This document shows positions 40,574-48,552 of a stretch of 64,000 nucleotides of DNA, in pieces (positions within the stretch are counted from its first letter, which is position 1; each line of letters begins with the position of its first letter). Where the stretch lies: positions 88,398-152,397 of the forward strand of contig CADCVH010000118.1 in NCBI GenBank assembly GCA_902806085.1. Direction: 5' to 3'. Made by a program: the position numbers and the translations under genes. The DNA is from an uncultured Rubrobacteraceae bacterium. GTDB taxonomy: Bacteria; Actinomycetota; Rubrobacteria; Rubrobacterales; Rubrobacteraceae. Under the pieces are notes generated by a model. That model searched no databases, had not been told where the DNA came from, and saw only the letters and a list, made by a program, of their open reading frames with translations.

Positions 40574-41162
40574 AATCCCGTAGCCCGGCCCCGCCGCCTT
40601 TGTACCCGGGCATCTGGGGCCCGTTTGTACCCCCTCGGATCGCTGGTGAGGGATACTGGAATCTCTAGATGGGCGCCTACCGGTCCATCTCTTGCCCGAC
40701 CGCCGGCTGTTCTGCGCGAGGACCTCCCAGATCTTCCCGGATTTCGGCGTCCTCGGTAACGGTCAGGCCGGCGTAGGAGTCGCCGGTGCCCATCGCCTCG
40801 CTCGGGAAGCTCTACCCAGGCCGCGAGCGCGGCGGTCTATCTGAAGGATCAGCGGTCCTCGTAGGGAAACGCAACAGGCCCTGCCTCGTCGAACCTGCCG
40901 CGGAACTATCGAGGGCCGGGGATGAACTCGATCTCTTGCCTGTCGTACCTGAGACTGCGGGCCGCCATCGCAATGACCCCGGCGTTGTCGTCCGAGAGGA
41001 CTGGGTCCCCACAAGAACAGCGACGAGCCGACCGGGCCACTCTCCGATCAACAATTCTCTCTACACCCACGGCCCCTTCGACGAACAATCCACCAGGGCG
41101 GTCGTTTCACCAGTAAGAACCGACGCGGGCCACGGTTTCTCGTCGCGGAAGCGGGGTGTCGC
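40574..41162. other. 589-bp region with no intact gene, probable decayed coding sequence
   Basis: Nothing here gives a convincing gene. On the minus strand, discontinuous protein-like pieces appear in shifting frames (SLRYDRQEIEFIPGPR before a stop at about 40906; FRGRFDEAGPVAFPYEDR just beyond it; MGTGDSYAGLTVTEDAE at 40793). A stop-separated series like this suggests an old pseudogene. Base composition is locally less GC-rich than in the flanking genes. Confidence 0.4.
40607..40623 (+). terminator. Candidate terminator after the TerC-family gene
   Basis: CGGGC and GCCCG form a 5-bp stem around a 7-base loop, followed by TTTG. The hairpin is bracketed by two copies of TTTGTACC. Modest strength. 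Confidence 0.35.
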
Positions 41163-42185
41163 TTACGAGCCGACGACCACCACCACAGCGGCCACCAGGA
41201 ACGCGAAGTAGAGGGATCCCGCGCCGAGCAGGTAGAAACCGCGCAGCGGGCCTTTGCGAAGCAGGAACCCGATAAACACCGCGCCGGAGATCAGGGCGAA
41301 CACGGCAGACAGCATGCTCAGGAAACCGAGGTTCCAAGGGGTGAACAGGATACCCACGGAGACCGGGATGGTGCTCTGGAAGACCATGGCACCGGTGATG
41401 TTGCCGAGGGCCAAAGTGTCCTTGTTTTCCCTCAGCCAGATGACGGAGTTGAACTTCTCGGGCAGCTCCGTGGCGAGCGGGGCCAGCACCAGGGCTATGA
41501 GGCCGGCCGGGATGCCGATGGCCGTGGAGATGTGGCCCACCGCGTCGACGAAGAAGTGGGCGCCGAAGCCCATCACCACGACCGTCCCGACGACCTGGGC
41601 GGTGACGGCCCACGTCGGCGCCGCCGAGCGGAAAGGCCATAGGGTGAGGTTGTCCGGCGGCTCCCCCTCCGTGGCGTCGCTTCCCGTCCTTATGGTCCGG
41701 ATCACGTAGAGCGCGTAAGCGACGAGCAGGAACACGGCCAGGCCGATCTTTAGCACCAGGGGGAGGCTTATCAGGCCGGCCACCGCGGCCAGCGAGAAGC
41801 AGACCAGGAAGAACGCCATGTCGGGGATGGTGACCTGGCGGTTGACCACGATCTCGCTCCCCGAGCCCCTGCGCTCTTTGAAACCGATGGTCGCCAGCCC
41901 CACGATAAAGAGGGCGAGCGTGGCGAGCAAGAAAGGCGCGCCGAGGATCGCGCCGATGCCGATCTCGCCGGCTGCGGCCCCGCCCGAGCCCACGATCACG
42001 GCCCCAAGTATGGCGACTATGGGGATCATGGTCTCCGGCAGCGCGGTACCTACGGCGGCGAGGATGCTCCCCACGGCCCCGTGACCCAGGCCCAAGCGGT
42101 CGCCCAGGATCTCGACCGCGTTGGTAAACAGGACCGCCGCGCCGAGTATGGCGGCCAGGGAGAGCATCAACTCGATTATCGACAT
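41163..42185 (-). CDS. Sodium/calcium exchanger family (CaCA) membrane protein
   Basis: A 340-residue protein with about ten helices in two inverted halves. The two alpha-repeats are visible: GTALPETMIPIVAI (near 44-57) and ATELPEKFNSVIW (near 240-252), with the ion-binding Glu in each. It exchanges Ca2+ or another cation against Na+ or H+ across the membrane. The ATG at 42185 has GGAGGAAGG upstream; a start ten codons earlier would precede the RBS. Divergent from larB. Confidence 0.88.
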   Translation of the reverse strand: MSIIELMLSLAAILGAAVLFTNAVEILGDRLGLGHGAVGSILAAVGTALPETMIPIVAILGAVIVGSGGAAAGEIGIGAILGAPFLLATLALFIVGLATIGFKERRGSGSEIVVNRQVTIPDMAFFLVCFSLAAVAGLISLPLVLKIGLAVFLLVAYALYVIRTIRTGSDATEGEPPDNLTLWPFRSAAPTWAVTAQVVGTVVVMGFGAHFFVDAVGHISTAIGIPAGLIALVLAPLATELPEKFNSVIWLRENKDTLALGNITGAMVFQSTIPVSVGILFTPWNLGFLSMLSAVFALISGAVFIGFLLRKGPLRGFYLLGAGSLYFAFLVAAVVVVVGS

Positions 42186-42261
42186 TAGGCCCTTCCTCCG
42201 ATCGCACAAAACCACGACGTGTTAGATTTTCTGCTCCGTACTATACCCGGATCGGAAGAAC

Positions 42262-43035
42262 ATGAACGACCTCGACGCAATCCTGGCCGCCGTAGGACGC
42301 GGCGACATCTCTCCCGGGGAGGCCGCGGGACGGCTGCGGCAGGGCGAGATACGCCACGTCGAGGGCTTCGCCGCCCTGGACCTCGGCCGCGCCGAACGCA
42401 AGGGCGTCCCCGAGATCGTCTACGCCCGCGGCAAGAGCCCCACCCAGGCGGCCAAGATCTGCGCCGCCATCCTGGAATCGGAAGACCGCGTCATCCTGAG
42501 CGCCCCGGACCGGGAACACGAGGAGGCGGTACGCCGGGCCCTGCCCGGGACGCCGATCCACCGGGCGGGGCGCTCCCTCGTCCTCGGGAGCGGCGAACCC
42601 GCCTCGACCGGGGGGCGCGTCGGCGCCCTCAGCGCCGGTACCTCCGACCTGCCCGTCCTCGAAGAGGCGCTGGCCGTCTGCCGCGAGATGGGCGCCGAGA
42701 CGCTCACCTTCCACGACGTCGGGGTGGCCGGCATTCACCGGCTGACGGGCCCTCTCCGGCAGCTACGGGAGTTCGACCCCGACTGTGTCGTCGTGGCCGC
42801 CGGCATGGAGGGCGCGCTTCCGAGCGTGGTCTCGGGCCTGGTCTCCGTGCCGGTGATAGGCCTCCCGACCTCCACGGGCTACGGCCTCGGCGGCGACGGG
42901 ACCGCCGCGATCCTGGGCATGCTCCAGACCTGCTCCCCGGGCCTCTCGGTGGTGAACGTGGACAACGGCGTGGGGGCGGGCGCCACCGCGGCCCTCATCG
43001 CAAACCGCGCGGCCTCCGCCCGAAAAACCGCCTAG
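42262..43035 (+). CDS. larB: Nickel-pincer cofactor biosynthesis protein LarB
   Basis: A 257-residue protein: a short N-terminal helical region (DISPGEAAGRL) followed by a PurE/AIR-carboxylase-like domain (SAGTSDLPVLEEALAVCREMG, HDVGVAGIHRL, AAGMEGALPSVV, GLPTSTGYG). This is the LarB arrangement. LarB carboxylates and hydrolyses nicotinic acid adenine dinucleotide to make the pincer precursor of lactate racemase and relatives. LarC and LarE are not in the window, so the pathway must be completed elsewhere or lost. An 8-bp gap separates it from thpR. Confidence 0.88.
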   Translation: MNDLDAILAAVGRGDISPGEAAGRLRQGEIRHVEGFAALDLGRAERKGVPEIVYARGKSPTQAAKICAAILESEDRVILSAPDREHEEAVRRALPGTPIHRAGRSLVLGSGEPASTGGRVGALSAGTSDLPVLEEALAVCREMGAETLTFHDVGVAGIHRLTGPLRQLREFDPDCVVVAAGMEGALPSVVSGLVSVPVIGLPTSTGYGLGGDGTAAILGMLQTCSPGLSVVNVDNGVGAGATAALIANRAASARKTA

Positions 43036-43043
43036 AGCACGGC

Positions 43044-43568
43044 ATGCGCGTCTTCGTCGCCGTCTTCCCGCCCCCCGAGGTCCGGCGGTCCCTGATCGAA
43101 GCCGCCCGCGCCCACCCCGGTTTCCGCCTCACAGCCCCCCAGCGCGTCCACCTCACCCTGAAGTTTCTCGGCGACGTCCCGCCAGACGACCTGCCCCGAA
43201 TCGCCGCGGCGCTTGAACCCGTTCGCGACGGGCAGGGACCTTTCGACGTAATCACCTCCGGCTTCGGGGTCTTCCCTTCCCCGCGGCGCGCCAGAATCCT
43301 CTGGGCCGGCGCGGGCGAAGGAACAGAGAGGCTCCGCGCCCTCACGGAAGTCGTGGAGACCTGCCTCCAACCGGAAGGCTTCGCGCGGGAAGGCAGGCCC
43401 TTTGTTCCCCACATCACCCTCGGCCGCGCGCGCCATCCGGCGTCTTTCGACCCGGCAGGCGCCGGCCCCCCAAAGCTCCGATTCACCGTATCCGGCGTGG
43501 ACCTCGTCCAGAGCAAACACGAGGCCACGGGCGTCGCGTACTCGGCCCTGGCGAGATACGAATTCTAG
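43044..43568 (+). CDS. thpR: RNA 2',3'-cyclic phosphodiesterase (2'-5' RNA ligase family)
   Basis: A 174-residue 2H phosphoesterase. The two HxT motifs are HLTLKFLGDVPP (His at 41) and HITLGRAR (His near 125), placed on either side of the active cleft. The N-terminus MRVFVAVFPPPEVRR is typical. The family opens 2',3'-cyclic phosphates in RNA. ATG 8 bp after larB; the two are probably co-transcribed, although no functional link is known. Confidence 0.88.
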   Translation: MRVFVAVFPPPEVRRSLIEAARAHPGFRLTAPQRVHLTLKFLGDVPPDDLPRIAAALEPVRDGQGPFDVITSGFGVFPSPRRARILWAGAGEGTERLRALTEVVETCLQPEGFAREGRPFVPHITLGRARHPASFDPAGAGPPKLRFTVSGVDLVQSKHEATGVAYSALARYEF

Positions 43569-43667
43569 AACCCCAAGAGATGCGCGCCTGCAAAGGGCTG
43601 TACCCGACCGGCTGAGAGCAGCCGCCAGGCCGTGTGCCGAAAATCTCCGAAGGGGACGTGCTCGAAG

Positions 43668-43760
43668 CTAAAACGCCGAGATCAGGGGCCCGACGGAAAC
43701 GATTATGAACAGCAGGATCAGGATCATAACGACCACGGCTATGAAGTTGCTTCCGCTCAT
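43668..43760 (-). CDS. Tiny single-pass membrane protein, 30 aa
   Basis: The frame begins MSGSNFIAVVVMILIL and continues as an almost uninterrupted hydrophobic helix to GPLISAF. It uses ATG, ends in TAG and lies in a 276-bp gap that otherwise holds nothing. The continuous hydrophobic run with intact start and stop is unlikely by chance in such GC-rich DNA. RBS is poor. Likely a small membrane peptide; function unknown. Confidence 0.5.
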   Translation of the reverse strand: MSGSNFIAVVVMILILLFIIVSVGPLISAF

Positions 43761-43844
43761 CGGCTGGGGCTCTCTGACGGTTGTGGACGGCTTCTCATAG
43801 GCGGACCAATTCTAGCCGCTCTGCCGCGCCCCTGCAGGCACCCC

Positions 43845-44396
43845 TCAACCGACGGCCCTGAGCTCGTTGGCGTAGAAGACCCGACGCTCCGGCGCCGGCT
43901 CGTCGTCGCCTAGCAACTTCTCCCGCAGGCCGTGGAACTCCTCGACCTTCTCCGCGGTAAGCCGGACGATGGGGTCGGGGTCTGAGCGCAACCCCAGAAT
44001 GGTATCGAGCACCGCCGCCACGCTGACCTGCTCCACGCTCGCGGCCTGCCGGGGCTCCTTGTAGAAGATCCTGCACCCGTAAGACGCGGTCCCCGGGTCG
44101 TGGACGACCAGGATCATCTCAGGCCTCGTCGTCGCCACCCGGGGCACGTTCCCTAGCTCGTACATAACCCTCCGTCGCCGGTAGACTTCCCGCTGCGCCT
44201 CTTCGCGCGCTATCCCCGAGAACCCGTCACCCTCATCCACAGAGTAAGTCTCATCCCGGGCCCTCTCGGCCTCGCCAACCCACCGGGAGACGCCGTCGTC
44301 GTCCAGGCCTTCGCCGCAGACCGGGCAACGGTACCCGCCCCCGGCCGCGGCGACCAACCCTTCGAGATGCAGGCAATTTTCGGTCCCCTCCACCAT
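43845..44396 (-). CDS. Hypothetical protein with N-terminal zinc-ribbon-like Cys/His cluster
   Basis: A 183-residue soluble protein, not recognised. Cys8, His10 and the pair RCPVCGEG near 23-28 could bind zinc. The middle is charged and helical (REEAQREVYRRRRVMYELG); the C-terminal half is strand/helix (EMILVVHDPGTASYGCRIFY, then VEEFHGLREKLLG). The ATG is about 10 bases after a TACAAT box (44407-44412), so the transcript is nearly leaderless. It could be an RNA- or protein-binding factor. Confidence 0.65.
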   Translation of the reverse strand: MVEGTENCLHLEGLVAAAGGGYRCPVCGEGLDDDGVSRWVGEAERARDETYSVDEGDGFSGIAREEAQREVYRRRRVMYELGNVPRVATTRPEMILVVHDPGTASYGCRIFYKEPRQAASVEQVSVAAVLDTILGLRSDPDPIVRLTAEKVEEFHGLREKLLGDDEPAPERRVFYANELRAVG

Positions 44397-44605
44397 GTAG
44401 ACGGGTATTGTACTCCTTTCCCCACCCCAAGCGCCCGTCGCCGACGGCGGCGAGTACCCTATACCTCTGCTCGAACTTTACTCGTGACCCGGCGCGAACC
44501 CGCCCGGGGTCCGGAGGCGCGGCGGGAAGGGGTGGGTGCCCCGCGCGGGCGGGTCGGGCGGATAGCGGGGCCGTGGGGCCGCGGTTCTGTTATTTTTCTC
44601 GTGTG

Positions 44606-45502
44606 ATGTTTGGGGAGAGGGAGGCGCATCTCGTGCTCAACCCGGCCGCCGATAAGGGGCGGTCGGGCAGAAGGCGGGACTTTGTCACCCGCGTTCTGGA
44701 GGGCCGGGGGGTGCGGCCCGTCTGGCACGTCACCAAGGGCGCCGGGAACGCCCGCGACATCGTTCTCGGGTTGCCAGAGGACGCGCCCGTGGTCGCCGTC
44801 GGCGGGGACGGGACCGTGCACGAGGTGGCGGCGGCCTGCGCCGGGACCGGGAGGGTCATGGGCGTGCTCCCGCTCGGGACCGGCAACGACTACGTGAAGG
44901 CGCTCGGGATCGGCGGCGACCTGCGGCGGGCGTTGGGGGTGCTGGCGGAGGGAGAGGTCCGCGTCGTGGACGCGGGCCGGGTAAACGGGGTCGCGTTCAA
45001 CAACGGGCTCGGTATCGGGTTCGACGCCGAGGTCGCCGAGGGGGTAATAAAGGCCCCTTCGTACCTGCCGGGCGCCGGCAGGTACACGTGGTCGGTGGGG
45101 CGCCTCTTGTGGGGTTTCCGGTGCCACGAGGCCACCCTGCGCCTGGACGGCGAGGGGGTCGTCGAGGCGAAGACCATACTCGTCGCGGTGGCGCTCGGCA
45201 CCACCTACGGCTCGATGTTCCGGCTGGCGCCCGACGCGGCGCTCGACGACGGCCTCTTCGACGTCGTGTGGTCCGAGGAGGTAAACCGCGCCGAGGTGCT
45301 GCGGCTCATCCCCTCCGCTCTGTGGGGCACGCTCACCGAGCGCAAAAAGGTGCATTTCGCCCGGGCGCGGGGGGTCGAGGTGGAGATGGCGGAGGCGGTG
45401 CCGGCGCACGTAGACGGCGAGATGCTCCCCCCCACGCGCGAGTTCCGGGCACAAGTCCTGCCCGGGGCGCTGCGCGTCATCGGGCCGAGACGGAAGACGT
45501 AA
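44606..45502 (+). CDS. Diacylglycerol kinase family lipid kinase (YegS/DgkB type)
   Basis: A 298-residue lipid kinase with the DAGKc signature GGDGTVHE (66-73) and GTGNDYVKAL (91-100), and the C-terminal beta domain (VDAGRVNGVAFNNGLGIGFDAEV, YGSMFRLAPDAALDDGLFDVV). It phosphorylates diacylglycerol or a related lipid at the cytoplasmic membrane face to recycle lipids. The ATG has no RBS; an AT-rich stretch (TTATTT) just upstream may be a -10, so the transcript is possibly leaderless. Followed closely by a SHOCT-domain gene. Confidence 0.9.
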   Translation: MFGEREAHLVLNPAADKGRSGRRRDFVTRVLEGRGVRPVWHVTKGAGNARDIVLGLPEDAPVVAVGGDGTVHEVAAACAGTGRVMGVLPLGTGNDYVKALGIGGDLRRALGVLAEGEVRVVDAGRVNGVAFNNGLGIGFDAEVAEGVIKAPSYLPGAGRYTWSVGRLLWGFRCHEATLRLDGEGVVEAKTILVAVALGTTYGSMFRLAPDAALDDGLFDVVWSEEVNRAEVLRLIPSALWGTLTERKKVHFARARGVEVEMAEAVPAHVDGEMLPPTREFRAQVLPGALRVIGPRRKT

Positions 45503-45527
45503 GCTGCCAGGAGAGGCGGGAAGGTTC

Positions 45528-45833
45528 GTGCCCGGACGACCCGGTTCCCGGAATGCCCTGCTCCTGGCGATCGTCTTCGCGGGGGTCTTTGTCGTTCTGC
45601 CCGTCGGCCCCGGTCTCGGGGCGTTGTCCGTGACGGTCTTGCCGCTGGCCGGGCTGGCCATCGCGCTGTACTTCATCACAAGACGGGCCGTGGCCGCCGG
45701 CATTCGCGACGCGGGCGGAGGGGGCATGGGCGGTTTCCGGACGGCCGGAGAAGTGTTGGACGGGCGGTACGCGCGGGGTGGGATCGGGCCCGAGGGTTAC
45801 GGGCGGGCGCAACGGGACCTCGAAACCACGTAA
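45528..45833 (+). CDS. Small membrane protein with C-terminal SHOCT domain
   Basis: A 101-residue protein. Two hydrophobic segments occupy residues 9-50 (LLLAIVFAGVFVVLPVG and LSVTVLPLAGLAIALYFI), then a Gly-rich linker and a SHOCT-type helical pair (GEVLDGRYARGGIGPEGYG). SHOCT domains are short C-terminal oligomerisation modules. GTG start with GGGAAGG upstream, 25 bp after the lipid-kinase stop, so probably co-transcribed. Function unknown. Confidence 0.75.
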   Translation: MPGRPGSRNALLLAIVFAGVFVVLPVGPGLGALSVTVLPLAGLAIALYFITRRAVAAGIRDAGGGGMGGFRTAGEVLDGRYARGGIGPEGYGRAQRDLETT

Positions 45834-45957
45834 GCGCCGGTGCGTATCATCGGCAAGACACTATCAAAACAATGGTCCCTGTGATAAAAACGCCACTTCG
45901 CGCCTGATGGCGCGAAAGGTGTTGCGGAGCAGGGTATCAGAGGGGTTCGGAGAGCAG

Positions 45958-46806
45958 ATGAGAGCGTTCGTGTTTCCGGGACAGGGCGGCGGGGTCGTGG
46001 AGCCCGCGGCGGAGTTTCTGCCGGCGATCCGGCGCGTCGTCGGGGAGCGCATCCCGGACCAGGTCAAGATGTTCGCCCGCGCCGCGTGGGACGCCGACGA
46101 GATCCGGACCCTCGAGGTCAGGCCGGACGTGGTGGCGGGCCACTCGCTCGGGGAGTACGGCGCCGCCTACGCCGCGGGCTGCTTCGACCTGGAGACGGGC
46201 CTCTGGCTCGTGGCCCAGCGGGACCGCTTCCTGGCGCAGGCCGCCGAAGAATGCCCCGGCGGGATGGTCGCCATCCTGAAGGCCGACCCGTCCGAGGTCG
46301 AGGAGGCGCTCGGCGAAGCCGGGCCCGTGGTCGCCAACTACAACTCCCCGCGCCAGACGGTCGTCTCCGGGCTTCGCGGGGCTTTGGGCGACGCCGTCTC
46401 GCGGGTCCGGGGGCGCAAGATCCCGCTAAACGTCTCCTTCGCGGCCCACTCCCCCTACGTCGCGGCGGCCGGCGAGAAGATGCGCGAGACCCTCGACGCC
46501 GTGGACTTCTCCGTCCCGCGCGTCCCCATCGTGAGCGCCGCGGACGGCTCCGTCCTGACGACCGCCGAGTCCGTCAGGGAGGCCCTAAAGGGCCAGATGG
46601 TCGCCCCCGTCCGATGGGTCAAGGTGGTCGAGACCCTGGCCAAGATGCGGGTCGAGGAGTGGATAGAGCTCGGCGGCGGCGGCGTCCTGACCCGCATGCT
46701 CAAGGACTTCGAGCTCCCCTCGTTGAAGGGCATCACCTTCGAGGACCTCCGCGCCCGCCTGCCCCAGCAGGCGCAGAACCTCCTGCCGCGCAAAGAAGGC
46801 GAGTAG
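45958..46806 (+). CDS. Shortened FabD-like ACP S-malonyltransferase
   Basis: A 282-residue acyltransferase. Family landmarks: FPGQGGG (6-12), nucleophile Ser63 in AGHSLGEYGAAYAAG, Arg-equivalent in LVAQRDRFL, NYNSPRQTVVSG and catalytic His165 in SFAAHSPYV. Classic FabD has the Ser near 92; here about 29 residues between the GQG loop and GHSLG are missing, the part that includes the usual LxxT/TQPAI helices. No other fatty-acid genes are adjacent. Specialised malonyl or acyl transfer is possible. ATG follows GGAGAGCAG. A strong hairpin (CTTCGCGCC/GGCGCGAA, 45896-45918) lies in its leader. Confidence 0.8.
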   Translation: MRAFVFPGQGGGVVEPAAEFLPAIRRVVGERIPDQVKMFARAAWDADEIRTLEVRPDVVAGHSLGEYGAAYAAGCFDLETGLWLVAQRDRFLAQAAEECPGGMVAILKADPSEVEEALGEAGPVVANYNSPRQTVVSGLRGALGDAVSRVRGRKIPLNVSFAAHSPYVAAAGEKMRETLDAVDFSVPRVPIVSAADGSVLTTAESVREALKGQMVAPVRWVKVVETLAKMRVEEWIELGGGGVLTRMLKDFELPSLKGITFEDLRARLPQQAQNLLPRKEGE

Positions 46807-47041
46807 GTTCTAGGCTTTGAGGTTTGAGGTAATTGCTCGGCGTGTGATGGCGGCCGCGCGCCTCGCGTCCGTTCGCGTAGGTAGGGTGTGACGGGTGGTT
46901 TGAAGCCCGCCCCTGCGCGCTGTAGCGGTTGGGCGCTCGCTGGGTTTACCGGTACCAGAACCCGATCGGGCACGAAGAAGGCCGGGGCTCGCGCCCCGGC
47001 CTTGAGCCTCAGAACCTGAAGGCCTAGAACCTCAAAACCTA
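46804..47041. repeat. Inverted TAGGTTCTAGG-type repeat element 1
   Basis: The left arm (46804-46830) begins at the stop codon of the FabD-like gene as TAGGTTCTAGGCTTTGAGG. The right arm (47007-47041) is its inverted relative and ends at the stop codon of the opposing gene (TAGGTTTTGAGGTTCTAGG on the minus strand). The 180-bp core includes a strong hairpin. Two further sites of this family lie at 50556-50727 and 22111-22123. Confidence 0.6.
46978..47003. terminator. Strong bidirectional hairpin terminator
   Basis: AAGGCCGGGGC-TCGC-GCCCCGGCCTT is a perfect 11-bp stem with a 4-base loop between two convergent genes. The A and T ends let it work in either direction. Confidence 0.75.
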
Positions 47042-48154
47042 CCTCGCCGCTTCCGCCTCCGTCTCGGCTTCGGCGTCCTCGAGGGAGAGTCCGCCGCCGG
47101 AGATCTGGACGAGGTCGTCCTCCATGTCCGTGACGGTGCCCTCCATGCTGGACCACACGCCGATGGAGAAGCCCTCGTCCACGGGCTCCCCGATCTTCTG
47201 CCCGAACTCGACGGAATCGCCCTCGGAGATCAGGGCCGTCGCGGGCTTCAAGAGGCGCCCGCCCAGGGGGACGGACACGCCGCGGACCTTGCCCACGAGA
47301 GAGGTGACGCCCTCGGGCTGGCGGGTCTTTATGTCCGCGTACTCCTTGGAGGCAACGCCCTTCGGGATCACGAGAAAACCGTTGGTGGTGCGGCGCACGT
47401 AGGCGTCGCCCTCGCCCAGAGACTCGACGCCCATCTCGTTGAGGTACGGCCCGCCGTCGATGACGGAGAAGTTGCCCGCCTCGGCCCCGACGTCCAGGCC
47501 CGCGAGCTCCAGAAGCTCGGTGGCCGAAGACCCGAGCGGCGCCTCGAAGAGCTTGAGCTCGAGGTCGGGGCCGAAGACGTTCACGAACTTGGTAGTGACG
47601 GGCTTGCCGAGAAAGAACGCGTTGTAGATGTTCAGGAGCGTCTCGGAGTTCTGGACGATGTGCCCGGCGTCGTACGGACGACCGGGGCGCTTGGAGCCGT
47701 CGGGCATGTCCACCCGGCGCGGCACCCACTTGCCCTTGTCCTCGTTGAAGATGTTCTTGATGAGCGTCTTCTCCTCGCCCATCGAGTACTTGTCCGGCAC
47801 CAGGGAGAAGCCGTACAGCCCGTTCGCGGTCTCCGCGTACGGGGAGAACCACTCCTCGTCCTTGAAGTGGACGCCCATGATGACCTGCTCGATGCCGAAG
47901 ATCGTCTTCATCGCGTCGAAGAGCTCCAGGAACTCGTCGAAGTAATCGCGGTGGATCATCTTGTCGCCCCAGTAACCCGGCTCGGACTCGGTGCAGTTGA
48001 CGATCAGGTTCGGCTGCGGGTTCTTCCACTTGAAGTACGTCGGAAACCCACCGCCGCCGGCCCCCACGATGCCGGCCTGGCGCATCAGCTCGACCGCGTC
48101 TTCCCTGCTCAGGGCCTTTACCTCATCAAGCGTGCGCTTCTTGAACTCAACCAA
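47039..48154 (-). CDS. RnfC/NuoF-like SLBB-domain protein
   Basis: A 371-residue soluble protein. Near the N-terminus is the FMN-site motif GIVGAGGGGFPTYFKW and NLIVNCTESEPGYW, as in RnfC, PrdC and NuoF (RnfC has NCAECEP). A Complex1_51K/SLBB-type centre follows (GGPYLNEMGVESLGEGDAYV), then a lipoyl-like barrel (VEFGQKIGEPVDEGFSIGVWSSMEG). The Fe-S cysteine clusters of RnfC and NuoF are absent, and no partner genes are near. TTG start with GGAGGAG. It may be an FMN-dependent or structural electron-transfer subunit of an unknown complex. Confidence 0.78.
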   Translation of the reverse strand: MVEFKKRTLDEVKALSREDAVELMRQAGIVGAGGGGFPTYFKWKNPQPNLIVNCTESEPGYWGDKMIHRDYFDEFLELFDAMKTIFGIEQVIMGVHFKDEEWFSPYAETANGLYGFSLVPDKYSMGEEKTLIKNIFNEDKGKWVPRRVDMPDGSKRPGRPYDAGHIVQNSETLLNIYNAFFLGKPVTTKFVNVFGPDLELKLFEAPLGSSATELLELAGLDVGAEAGNFSVIDGGPYLNEMGVESLGEGDAYVRRTTNGFLVIPKGVASKEYADIKTRQPEGVTSLVGKVRGVSVPLGGRLLKPATALISEGDSVEFGQKIGEPVDEGFSIGVWSSMEGTVTDMEDDLVQISGGGLSLEDAEAETEAEAAR

Positions 48155-48193
48155 GACTCTTCTCCTCCGAACGCCGTTTACGCTAGATGCTTT

Positions 48194-48230
48194 TAGTTGC
48201 AATATCCACCTAACTATGGCAGTCAGTATA
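48194..48230 (-). promoter_or_regulatory. Promoter and inverted repeat before the RnfC/NuoF-like gene
   Basis: On the minus strand TATACT (48225-48230) is followed by a TAGTT...AACTA inverted repeat (48194-48216, 13-bp spacer) starting about +2. The 65 bp around it are strikingly AT-rich for this genome. An operator is plausible; the regulator is unknown. Confidence 0.4.
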
Positions 48231-48274
48231 ACCTTTGCGCCTTTATGTTGCTAGTTCGGGCGGCCCCGTTCTGG

Positions 48275-48280
48275 TAGACT
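48275..48280 (+). promoter_or_regulatory. Extended -10 promoter, near-leaderless
   Basis: TGG-TAGACT is an extended -10 box ending 10 bases before the ATG at 48291, so the transcript would have almost no leader. Confidence 0.45.
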
Positions 48281-48290
48281 TCCGGTGATT

Positions 48291-48515
48291 ATGAAGCTCT
48301 CCAGGCTCACGTCGAACCTCCTTCTCGCGTGCGGCATCATCACGCTCTTCTCCTGGACGACGCGGGCCTACACCTGGTACGCCAACGACCTGCAGGCGGA
48401 CCCTTATCTCGCCCTTTTGCACTTCCCGATCATAGGCATCTTCCTGCTGATCGGCGCCTATCTCACGTACCTGGGCGTAAGCGGCCGCAGGGCGCTCCGC
48501 CAGGGGAGAGGCTAG
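48291..48515 (+). CDS. Small two-helix membrane protein, 74 aa
   Basis: Starts MKLSRLTSNLLLACGIITLF, with two hydrophobic helices (residues 8-22 and 42-62; FPIIGIFLLIGAYLTYLGV) joined by a short loop YTWYANDLQADPYL and ending in basic RRALRQGRG. The family is not recognised. ATG is preferred; a GTG two codons upstream is possible and the leader is almost absent. It is divergent from the RnfC/NuoF-like gene and ends 38 bp before the convergent dehydratase gene. Confidence 0.65.
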   Translation: MKLSRLTSNLLLACGIITLFSWTTRAYTWYANDLQADPYLALLHFPIIGIFLLIGAYLTYLGVSGRRALRQGRG

Positions 48516-48552
48516 CCGGCACGCCCCCGAAAAGAGGAGCCGGAGGGGCCCG

